NCBI GenBank assembly: GCA_947625755.1
Contig: CANQPJ010000001.1
Coordinates: 209,330-273,329, forward strand
Length of the DNA stretch: 64,000 nt
Direction: 5' to 3'
Source: an uncultured Lachnospiraceae bacterium
GTDB lineage: Bacteria; Bacillota; Clostridia; Lachnospirales; Lachnospiraceae
Each line of letters opens with the position of its first letter. Position 1 is the stretch's first letter. The translations under genes and the position numbers were made by a program. The notes beneath the pieces are model-generated. The model searched no databases and was not told the DNA's origin. It was given only the letters and a program-made list of their open reading frames with translations. Of this stretch, positions 1-6,854 are shown piece after piece.

Positions 1-180
1 CTGATCATAGAGAGAACCTACCCGAACCATATAGAATTCATCCAGATTACTGGAAAATATGTTTGCAAAAGACAGACGCTCACATAACGGTGTATTCTTA
101 TCTCCTGCCAACTGCAAAACCCTTTTATTAAATTTCAGCCAGGACAACTCCCTGTTATCATAACATTTACTAACTTTCAC
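1..180 (-). CDS. ppk1: Polyphosphate kinase 1, N-terminal 60 residues (cut by window edge)
   Basis: This gene is not in the ORF track. Reading the minus strand from a GTG at 180 gives an open frame to the window edge. It contains [10 protein letters not shown], then [19 protein letters not shown] and [10 protein letters not shown]. These are the hallmark N-terminal segments of PPK1, which makes polyphosphate from ATP reversibly. The catalytic histidines lie beyond the edge and cannot be checked. The GTG start has GGAAGG about 8 nt upstream, inside the end of pfkA, whose stop is only 5 nt away. The two genes are therefore almost certainly cotranscribed. I am confident of the family; the exact start is less sure because it is a GTG. 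Confidence 0.88.
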   Translation of the reverse strand, partial: MKVSKCYDNRELSWLKFNKRVLQLAGDKNTPLCERLSFANIFSSNLDEFYMVRVGSLYDQ

Positions 181-185
181 CTATC

Positions 186-1259
186 CTACCTTCCCAAACA
201 TATATCAAGCATTTCCGCCTGATTTAATATCTCATCCTCCGTATCTATAATTTTTTTCTTTCCCGCAATATCCTTTAACAAACATTTATTAATTTTTCCA
301 TTTTGAATTGCCATCATATATCCAAACTGTTTTTTACAAATTAACTTTGCAGCCTCTACTCCCAGTCTGGATGCAAGAATCCGGTCATAAGCGCTGGGAT
401 TTCCTCCTCTTTGAATATGTCCAATAACAGATGTTCTGACTTCTGCATCCATCTGGTCCTTTAATTGTTTTTCCAGATTTTGTGCCGAATCTGATATTTC
501 TTCTTTCTGTCGTTTTTCTATAAAAGCCTTTTTTGATAATTTATTCTCTTCCAAAGTCAGTATTCCTTCAGCAGCTGCAACAATAATTCCTCTTTTTCCC
601 TGACTAAACTTTTTGTTGATATGGTCTTTCACTTTTTTTATGTCGTATGGTATTTCCGGTATTAAAATCACATCCGCTCCTGTTGCTATTCCTGCGTTAA
701 TAGTAAGCCAGCCCGCTTTGTTCCCCATAACCTCAACAATAAAAATCCGATTATGGGACACAGCAGTGGACTTTAAATTATCCATATATTCTGTTGCTCT
801 GTCTATCGCTGATGAGAACCCAAAAGTCATATCTGTTCCAAAAATATCATTGTCAATAGTTTTTGGCAGCGTAATGATATGAAGTCCTTTTTCACTTAAA
901 AGATTCGCTGTTTTATGGGAACCGTTACCTCCTAAAATAACAAGACAATCTAACCCCATCCCTTTATAATTTTCTACCATACACCCGACTTTTGTTTTTC
1001 CATTTTTATATTCATCATTTATTTTTTTAAAAGGCTGTCTGGAAGAGCCAAGAATGGTTCCGCCCTGCTTTAAGATATATTCGAAATCGGAAAGATTCAT
1101 TTTGGCAGAATTTCCTTCAATTAATCCTGTATAACCGTCTTTAATTCCATATATTTCCACCTTATTTTTCGACTTTTTATACAATCCTTTTACCAGACCA
1201 TACATTGCCGCATTGAGAGCCTGACAGTCGCCGCCACTGGTTAAAATGCCTATTTTCAT
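186..1259 (-). CDS. pfkA: 6-phosphofructokinase (PfkA family, mixed-type active site)
   Basis: Cytosolic enzyme that phosphorylates fructose 6-phosphate in glycolysis. The 357 residues begin with the PFK nucleotide loop ILTSGGDCQALNAA. The sugar-phosphate/catalytic segment PKTIDND is at about 132-138, with the catalytic Asp at 136, and an IGHIQRGG motif follows near 280. The phosphoryl-donor loop reads GGNGS (110-114) where ATP-PFKs usually have GGDGS. Gly113 fits ATP use, while Lys133 in PKTIDND is the residue typical of PPi-type and mixed enzymes. The donor therefore cannot be decided from sequence. AAGGAG sits well placed before the ATG. It is followed after 5 nt by ppk1, which would couple glycolysis and polyphosphate metabolism in one transcript. 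Confidence 0.92.
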   Translation of the reverse strand: MKIGILTSGGDCQALNAAMYGLVKGLYKKSKNKVEIYGIKDGYTGLIEGNSAKMNLSDFEYILKQGGTILGSSRQPFKKINDEYKNGKTKVGCMVENYKGMGLDCLVILGGNGSHKTANLLSEKGLHIITLPKTIDNDIFGTDMTFGFSSAIDRATEYMDNLKSTAVSHNRIFIVEVMGNKAGWLTINAGIATGADVILIPEIPYDIKKVKDHINKKFSQGKRGIIVAAAEGILTLEENKLSKKAFIEKRQKEEISDSAQNLEKQLKDQMDAEVRTSVIGHIQRGGNPSAYDRILASRLGVEAAKLICKKQFGYMMAIQNGKINKCLLKDIAGKKKIIDTEDEILNQAEMLDICLGR

Positions 1260-1381
1260 TTTATTTCTCCTTATAAATTTTTTAGAAAATATTTTAATTC
1301 CTTTTTATTATTTCCATCTAAAGAAAATTTATAAGGTTAATATAAAATCTAATATACAATTTATCTTAAAAAAAATATTAT

Positions 1382-3115
1382 TTATACTTCTGTCATTTTG
1401 TACAAATCATAATAAATTCCATGTTTTTCCATTAGTTGTGCGTGTGTTCCCTCTTCTTCGATTCCTCTGTCTGTAAGAACAAGAATTCTTTCCGCATTTC
1501 GAATCGTTGATAATCTGTGCGCAATAACCAATGTCGTTCTGTTTTTCGCCAGTTTTTCCATGGATTCCTGTACAATTTTTTCGCTTTCATTATCCAGTGC
1601 TGATGTAGCTTCATCAAAAATTAAAATCGGTGGATTTTTCAAAAAAACTCTTGCGATAGATAATCTTTGTTTCTGTCCACCGGACAGCTTTATTCCCCGC
1701 TGTCCAATATCTGTATCAAATCCATTGGGAAGCTCCATAATAAAATTATATGCGTTGGCTTCCTTTGCCGCCTTGATTACTTCATCTCTGGTTGCATCAG
1801 GTCTTCCATATTTAATATTGTCATAAATGGTACCGGCAAAAAGATATACATCCTGTTGTACCATGCCGATATTATCACGAAGCGATTTCAACTTAACATC
1901 CCGAATATCCTGCCCGTCAATTAATATTTTTCCACCGGATACCTCATAAAATCTTGGAATCAAATTGCATAAAGTAGTTTTTCCTGCTCCGGAAGAGCCG
2001 ACCAATGCAATGTATGAGCCTGCATGGATACTCAAATAAATATGCTTTAACACTCTATGCGCATTGTCATGATAACGAAAAGAGACATCTTCGAATACAA
2101 TGTTTCCTTTTACTTTTCCTATATCTCTTGCATTTTCTTTATCTTTTATTTCGGGTTTTAACATAAGAATCTGTCGAAACCTTTCATATCCGGAATATCC
2201 GTTCTGAAACTGTTCTGTAAAATCAATTAATGTCTTCACCGGTTCAGTAAAAATATTAATATATAATAGAAATGTCAGTAAATCAGTAATATTAACCATA
2301 TTTTTTGTAATCATGACTCCACCCGAAATGATTACAATCAGATTAATCATTGTAGTAAATGCCGTCAGTCCTGAATGATACCCACCCATATATTTATAAC
2401 TGTTCTTTTTGGCAGACAAAAACCCATCATTTCCAATTTTAAATTTCTGATTTTCTATTTCCTCATTGGCAAATGATTTTACTACGCGGATGCCTGAAAG
2501 ATTGTCTTCTATCTGCTCATTGATTTCTGCAATTTTCACCCGGTTCATTCGAAATGCACGCTTCATCTTTTTGTTAAAAAAATAAGCATACAATATCATA
2601 ACGGGTATCAAAACAAACGCTGCAACAGCTAATTTCACATTAATGCTTAAAAGAATTGCCAACGCACCGATAATTTTAATAAAAGAGATTGTCAAATTTT
2701 CCGGGCCATGATGTAATAATTCCGTTATGTCAAACAAATCAGAAGTAATTCTGGACATTAACTGTCCCACTTTCTGGTCATCAAAAAACGAAAACGGCAT
2801 TTTCTGAAAATGGGAAAATATCTCTGCTCTCATGTCATATTCCATTTTCGCTCCCATTACATGCCCATAATATGAGATATAGTAATTGCAATAACACTGT
2901 ACTAAAATAAGGGTGGCAACAATAACAGCAATAACCATCAGACTCTCTATGGCACTCTCCTTATCCATATATATTACGGTAGAAGTTACATATCTGACCA
3001 CCAAAGGAATCACTAATGCAATGGCTGATGCCATAATGGCAAAAAACATATCGGCAAAAAAGACTCCTTTATAGGGTTTGTAATAACTTATCATCTTTTT
3101 TAGATTTTCTTTCAT
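1382..3115 (-). CDS. ABC transporter, fused permease and ATPase (exporter type)
   Basis: A half-size ABC exporter of about 577 residues that would work as a homodimer or heterodimer in the cytoplasmic membrane. The N-terminal 300 residues hold hydrophobic membrane spans (two near residues 18-80, others around 155-180 and 250-290). The C-terminal ATPase has Walker A GSSGAGKTT (about 375), signature LSGGQKQRLSIAR (about 480) and Walker B ILIFDEATSALD, then the H-loop AHRLST. The substrate is not predictable; family members export drugs, lipids or peptides. I prefer the ATG at 3115 (AGGTG six nt upstream) over the GTG start in the ORF track. No partner half-transporter is adjacent. Confidence 0.88.
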   Translation of the reverse strand: MKENLKKMISYYKPYKGVFFADMFFAIMASAIALVIPLVVRYVTSTVIYMDKESAIESLMVIAVIVATLILVQCYCNYYISYYGHVMGAKMEYDMRAEIFSHFQKMPFSFFDDQKVGQLMSRITSDLFDITELLHHGPENLTISFIKIIGALAILLSINVKLAVAAFVLIPVMILYAYFFNKKMKRAFRMNRVKIAEINEQIEDNLSGIRVVKSFANEEIENQKFKIGNDGFLSAKKNSYKYMGGYHSGLTAFTTMINLIVIISGGVMITKNMVNITDLLTFLLYINIFTEPVKTLIDFTEQFQNGYSGYERFRQILMLKPEIKDKENARDIGKVKGNIVFEDVSFRYHDNAHRVLKHIYLSIHAGSYIALVGSSGAGKTTLCNLIPRFYEVSGGKILIDGQDIRDVKLKSLRDNIGMVQQDVYLFAGTIYDNIKYGRPDATRDEVIKAAKEANAYNFIMELPNGFDTDIGQRGIKLSGGQKQRLSIARVFLKNPPILIFDEATSALDNESEKIVQESMEKLAKNRTTLVIAHRLSTIRNAERILVLTDRGIEEEGTHAQLMEKHGIYYDLYKMTEV

Positions 3116-3169
3116 ATTATACACCTGTCTCCATTTTCATAAAAAACTTATCTCTGATTTTGAATGATA

Positions 3170-3200
3170 AAATGAGAGCGTCAGAAACACGCTCTCATTT
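3170..3200 (-). terminator. Hairpin downstream of icd
   Basis: A 12-bp perfect stem AAATGAGAGCGT/ACGCTCTCATTT with a 7-nt loop lies between icd and the ABC transporter. It is placed to end the icd transcript and would separate it from the ABC gene; T-rich flanks exist on both sides. Confidence 0.7.
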
Positions 3201-3241
3201 AAATTTTAGTATTTTTTTGTTATTTCACATAAATAGGCAAT

Positions 3242-4450
3242 TTATAATAAACTTTCTAAAGTCTTTCTAACAGCCAAGATAAAATCCTGTGTATTTAATT
3301 TTTTCTTATTTTCCAGTGTTGAAATAAGATATAAATCGCCTGTCATTTCACCATTTTCAATCGTGTCTATACATGCCTTTTCAAGCTTATCCGCAAATGC
3401 TTGCAAATCCGGAAGATTATCAAGCTCGCCTCTCTTTCTCAATGCGCCTGTCCATGCAAAAATTGTTGCAATCGGATTGGTTGATGTTTCTTCTCCTTTC
3501 AGATACTTGTAATAATGTCTCTGTACAGTACCATGGGCTGCCTCATATTCGTAGTATCCCTTCGGTGAAACAAGTACAGATGACATCATGGAAAGAGAAC
3601 CAAAAGCTGTAGCAACCATATCTGACATAACATCACCGTCATAGTTCTTACATGCCCAGATATATCCTCCCTCTGATCTCATAACACGGGCAACCGCATC
3701 ATCAATCAGAGTATAGAAATATTCAATGCCGGCGGCATCAAACTTCTCTTTATATTCTGCCTCAAAAATATCATTAAATATATCTTTAAATGTATGATCA
3801 TATTTCTTTGAAATAGTATCCTTCGTGGCAAACCATAAATCCTGTTTTGTATCAAGAGCAAAATTGAAGCAGCTTCTTGCAAAACTCTCAATGGAATCAT
3901 TTAAGTTATGTATTCCCTGAATAATTCCTGCTCCTTCAAAATTATGAATCAGTTCTCTTGTTTCCTCTCCGGATTCATTTGTATATACCAATTCAGCCTT
4001 ACCTGCAGCCGGTATTTTCATTTCTACTCCCTTATATACGTCACCGTATGCATGTCTTGCTATTGTAATTGGCTTTTTCCAGTTCTGAACATATGGCTCA
4101 ATTCCTTTTACGATAATTGGAGCTCTGAATACTGTACCATCAAGAATTGCACGAATTGTTCCATTCGGGCTTTTCCACATTTCTTTTAAATTGTATTCAG
4201 GCATTCTTGCAGCATTCGGGGTGATTGTTGCACACTTTACAGCTACACCATATTTCTTTGTAGCTTCCGCAGAATCAAATGTTACCTGGTCGTTTGTTTC
4301 ATTTCTGTAATTTAATCCTAAATCATAATATTCAGTCTTTAAATCTACAAATGGCAATAACAGTTCATCTTTAATTAATTTCCAAAGAATCCTTGTCATC
4401 TCGTCTCCGTCCATTTCCACCAATGGGGTCGTCATTTTAATCTTTTCCAT
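3242..4450 (-). CDS. icd: Isocitrate dehydrogenase, NADP-dependent (eukaryote-like type II)
   Basis: Oxidatively decarboxylates isocitrate to 2-oxoglutarate, supplying glutamate precursor and NADPH. The 402 residues match the homodimeric type II family: start [15 protein letters not shown], substrate segment [17 protein letters not shown] (about 92-108), metal-binding region [15 protein letters not shown] near 252-266, and coenzyme loop [10 protein letters not shown] (about 305). The length is normal. AGGAGG precedes the ATG. It is flanked by its own promoter (TTTACT-17-TATAAT) and a terminator, so it appears monocistronic. No citrate synthase or aconitase is adjacent, although leuCD further on are aconitase relatives. 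Confidence 0.95.
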   Translation of the reverse strand: MEKIKMTTPLVEMDGDEMTRILWKLIKDELLLPFVDLKTEYYDLGLNYRNETNDQVTFDSAEATKKYGVAVKCATITPNAARMPEYNLKEMWKSPNGTIRAILDGTVFRAPIIVKGIEPYVQNWKKPITIARHAYGDVYKGVEMKIPAAGKAELVYTNESGEETRELIHNFEGAGIIQGIHNLNDSIESFARSCFNFALDTKQDLWFATKDTISKKYDHTFKDIFNDIFEAEYKEKFDAAGIEYFYTLIDDAVARVMRSEGGYIWACKNYDGDVMSDMVATAFGSLSMMSSVLVSPKGYYEYEAAHGTVQRHYYKYLKGEETSTNPIATIFAWTGALRKRGELDNLPDLQAFADKLEKACIDTIENGEMTGDLYLISTLENKKKLNTQDFILAVRKTLESLL

Positions 4451-4490
4451 TTTGTATCCTCCTAAAAATAAACCTGTAGTATCCTCGTAG

Positions 4491-4519
4491 ATTATAACTA
4501 AATTTTCTGATAAAGTAAA
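4491..4519 (-). promoter_or_regulatory. SigA-type promoter of icd
   Basis: Minus strand: -35 TTTACT, 17-nt spacer, -10 TATAAT, about 35 nt upstream of the icd ribosome binding site and inside the gap after the subtilase stop codon. Confidence 0.65.
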
Positions 4520-4545
4520 TAAAATCGTTTTAACTTTTTATAATT

Positions 4546-5445
4546 TTAATATAATAATGCTCTATTTATATTAACTTTTCCCCAGCCCTGCCGATTTCGG
4601 TCCATTTTCAAATCATCTGCCGTCTCTTTTAAGATTTTTTTACATTCTACATTAGACAAATAACTGTTTTGAGACAGCATAAGGCAAACTGCGCCTGTAA
4701 CAATGGGAGTTGCCATAGACGTTCCACTTTTTGCAACATAAAAATATTTCTTTTGCCACAGATTGCAGCAACTGAAAATACCATTGGCAGGTGCAACAAT
4801 ATCCGGTTTTAAAATACACTGCTTTGTCGGACCTCTTCCGGAATAATGAAAAGTAATCTTTCCGTTTACAATCATTTTAAAATTGTCGTTATCCGCACCA
4901 ACTGTAATAATTTTTTTGCAGTCCCCGGGGGTAGATATGGAGCTGGGTCCCGGTCCGTTATTTCCGGCTGCCGCCACCACAACATACCCCATGTCCCAGA
5001 GCAGTTCCACTTCATCGAGCAATCTTTTATTTTCCTTTTTATTATTTCCCAACGTTCCAAAAGAAATATTTACTATTCTGACTCCATACTCTTTTCCATG
5101 GTCGACAATCCAGTGCATTCCCTCTATTACATCATTCTCTCTTCCCATTCCTTTTTCATTTAACACTTTCAGGGAAATGATTTGCGCCCCCGGCGCCACT
5201 CCTTTCATTAATTGATTCGACATTCTCCCACTTCCACAGATAATTCCTGCCACATGAGTTCCATGACCTTCATCATCATAAGGATATGTCCTGCCATGAA
5301 TAAAATCCTTAAAATAAACAATTTTATTATTTAAATCCGGATGACTGCTTACTCCACTGTCCAAAACTGCGACCACAGTTCCTTCTCCGGTAATTCCTCT
5401 TGCGTGTATTCTGTCTATTCCCAAATCTGCTCTTACCTTTCGCAT
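4546..5445 (-). CDS. Subtilisin-like serine peptidase (family S8), no signal peptide
   Basis: All three catalytic residues of the subtilase fold are visible in this 299-residue protein: Asp29 in AVLDSGV, His61 in GHGTHVAG and Ser243 in GTSMATP. The oxyanion Asn is in AAGNNGPGP. No hydrophobic signal segment and almost no propeptide precede the catalytic domain. This suggests an intracellular subtilisin or an enzyme exported or activated by another route. The protease domain is complete and of minimal length. GGGGGAAATC precedes the ATG. It is transcribed divergently from the Cys-rich gene at 5644, sharing a 198-bp intergenic region. The substrate is unknown; cytosolic or spore protein turnover would be plausible but is inference. 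Confidence 0.9.
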   Translation of the reverse strand: MRKVRADLGIDRIHARGITGEGTVVAVLDSGVSSHPDLNNKIVYFKDFIHGRTYPYDDEGHGTHVAGIICGSGRMSNQLMKGVAPGAQIISLKVLNEKGMGRENDVIEGMHWIVDHGKEYGVRIVNISFGTLGNNKKENKRLLDEVELLWDMGYVVVAAAGNNGPGPSSISTPGDCKKIITVGADNDNFKMIVNGKITFHYSGRGPTKQCILKPDIVAPANGIFSCCNLWQKKYFYVAKSGTSMATPIVTGAVCLMLSQNSYLSNVECKKILKETADDLKMDRNRQGWGKVNINRALLY

Positions 5446-5588
5446 GATTTCCCCCTAATATATAATTGATTCCCTTGTAAAAATCTGTATTTCTTATCAA
5501 AATCCAATCTTTATAAACAAATGATTAATTATTGCTATCACTTTAGTATATGCCTTTATTTATTGCTGTTTAAAATATTTTGTAAACA

Positions 5589-5603
5589 AGACATGCCATG
5601 TCT
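5589..5603. promoter_or_regulatory. 15-bp perfect palindrome upstream of the Cys-rich gene
   Basis: AGACATG-C-CATGTCT is a perfect 7+1+7 palindrome about 40 nt before the start codon. It lies immediately upstream of a TATTAT hexamer (5606-5611) that could be a -10 box. Position and symmetry suggest an operator for a dimeric regulator; no regulator is identified. Confidence 0.4.
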
Positions 5604-5643
5604 CATATTATTTAGTGTAAGTAAAATATTAGGGAGATTAAAC

Positions 5644-5892
5644 ATGAGTGATTTAGCAGCAACAAACTGTGGATGCGGTTGTGAAGGAGGAAACAATAAC
5701 TGTTTATTCCTTATTCTTATTCTTTTATTCTGTGGTGGAAACGGTAATGGTTGTGGAAACAGCGGTTTGTTTGGCGGAAATGATTGTTGTTCAACAATCA
5801 TCTGGTTGTTCATCTTATTAAGCTGCTGTGGCTGTGGAAACGGTTCATCATTCTTTGGTGGAAACGGTAACGGTTGCGGTTGCGGCTGCTAG
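5644..5892 (+). CDS. Cys/Gly-rich small protein (chorion class high-cysteine HCB-like)
   Basis: I call an 82-residue protein from the ATG at 5644, which has AGGGAG seven nt upstream; the longer ORF in the track has no such site. The protein alternates Cys/Gly clusters (CGCGCEGG, GNGNGCGN, SCCGCGNG) with two hydrophobic stretches, CLFLILILLFC and STIIWLFILLSCC, and ends CGCGC. About 17 cysteines are present. It resembles small Firmicutes proteins that automated pipelines label chorion class high-cysteine protein HCB 13; that name comes from insect eggshell and gives no function. Metal binding, disulfide cross-linking or a spore or envelope structural role are all possible. Two other small plus-strand genes follow. 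Confidence 0.75.
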   Translation: MSDLAATNCGCGCEGGNNNCLFLILILLFCGGNGNGCGNSGLFGGNDCCSTIIWLFILLSCCGCGNGSSFFGGNGNGCGCGC

Positions 5893-6074
5893 TTGATAAC
5901 GCTGATTTTTATGAGTATGACCTGCAATGTCTGCTGACAAATATGTTGTACCGGTATTATGTGAGCAATATTAATTTTTTAATTTTGCTCCTGTGTATTA
6001 GCATTTAAGTTTATTTTTAGGCATAGACTTAATTAACCGCAGATGCATTATTGTTAATGGAGGGTTACAGCCTG

Positions 6075-6524
6075 ATGGACAAAAACCAAATGAAACAAAC
6101 AAAATTTGATTCTATGGTAACTACCCCGACCATGCAGTTGGTTAAGGCTGTAATCCCTTACATTGACAATCCTATCGGAACGTATCTTGGAATGTTCATT
6201 AAATTTATCGAATTACAGAATGCTGCCATGATAAACAGCAATGAAACGATTGCTGCCATGAATGCTGACAAGCATAAGGGAATGGAAAACCTGATGGAAG
6301 ACATTATGGATTTTATGGGAGATGAAACCCGGGAAACTTTTGAAAATATGAAAAGCATGATGGAAATGATGGAATCAATGAATGATATGGATATGAATGA
6401 AGATATGATGAATGCATTTATGGGGTCTGCTTTTAATGGAAATACGAGCAGCCCCTTTGGTGAAAATGATGATATAAATTCATCGCCAATAAACTATGAG
6501 GAAGGATTTAATGAATATGAGTAA
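6075..6524 (+). CDS. Methionine-rich acidic protein of unknown function
   Basis: No function is recognised. The start MDKNQ at 6075 follows GGAGGG by 10 nt and is preferred to the upstream in-frame ATG at 6051. The 149-residue soluble protein has an N-terminal half that looks helical (IGTYLGMFIKFIELQNAAM) and a strongly Met/Asp/Glu-rich segment around residues 85-125 with runs such as MMEMMESMNDMDM. The tail is Asn/Ser/Glu-rich. Met-rich acidic stretches can bind soft metals, but nothing here proves it. The stop codon overlaps the start of the next gene by 8 bp (ATGAGTAA), so the two are translationally coupled. Confidence 0.75.
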   Translation: MDKNQMKQTKFDSMVTTPTMQLVKAVIPYIDNPIGTYLGMFIKFIELQNAAMINSNETIAAMNADKHKGMENLMEDIMDFMGDETRETFENMKSMMEMMESMNDMDMNEDMMNAFMGSAFNGNTSSPFGENDDINSSPINYEEGFNEYE

Positions 6525-6807
6525 TAATAAATGGATGGATGACCCGGTATTAAATGGGATTTCCAATGAAAAACTTGAAATTTTAACAAAAATAATCGAA
6601 GGTGCAAAAGGTATGGAGCCAAAGCAAATGCTTACATACTTTATTCAGCAGGCAAATATGGCAGGGAAAAAGGGAATTAATTTTTCCAATGCAGAAACAG
6701 ATTTAATTTTAAATGTTTTAAAAGAAAACATGTCGCCGGAAGAAATCAAAAGAATTGATATGATAAGACAAATTGTAAATTCAATATCAAAAAAACGAAC
6801 ACGATAA
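6517..6807 (+). CDS. Small conserved protein of unknown function, coupled to the Met-rich gene
   Basis: A 96-residue protein from the ATG at 6517, chosen because GGAAGGA lies 10 nt upstream and the start overlaps the previous stop by 8 bp. It appears fully helical and soluble: NEKLEILTKIIEGAKGMEPKQ, then MAGKKGINFSNAETDLILNVLKENMSPEE, then a basic end SKKRTR. The central pattern GINFS..ETDLIL.VLK..MSPEE recalls small Clostridia proteins without an assigned role; I know of no tested function. The operon ends at a hairpin shared with leuS. Confidence 0.72.
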   Translation: MSNNKWMDDPVLNGISNEKLEILTKIIEGAKGMEPKQMLTYFIQQANMAGKKGINFSNAETDLILNVLKENMSPEEIKRIDMIRQIVNSISKKRTR

Positions 6808-6813
6808 TAAATA

Positions 6814-6845
6814 AAGTGGGTTCGGAATATTACCTGAACCCACTT
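6814..6845. terminator. Bidirectional terminator between the small-gene operon and leuS
   Basis: AAGTGGGTTCGG and CCTGAACCCACTT form a stem with one bulged base and a 7-nt loop between two convergent genes, with T-rich or A-rich tracts on either side, so it can serve both strands. Confidence 0.75.
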
Positions 6846-6854
6846 CAATAATAA

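Noticed and set aside
613-882. Plus-strand ORF opposite pfkA, and similar antisense ORFs opposite leuS (6907-7302, 7131-7505), icd, pheT, trpD and others
   Set aside because: They lie entirely inside recognised genes in another frame, lack ribosome binding sites and show no family motifs.
5521-5643. Upstream part of the 123-residue frame before the Cys-rich protein
   Set aside because: No RBS at its ATG, and a good RBS plus protein-like sequence start at 5644; the upstream part holds the palindrome and promoter-like boxes.
5893-6074. Small RNA or gene between the Cys-rich and Met-rich genes
   Set aside because: Only a weak GAGCAA/TTGCTC hairpin and no clear promoter; nothing supportable beyond possible partial termination.
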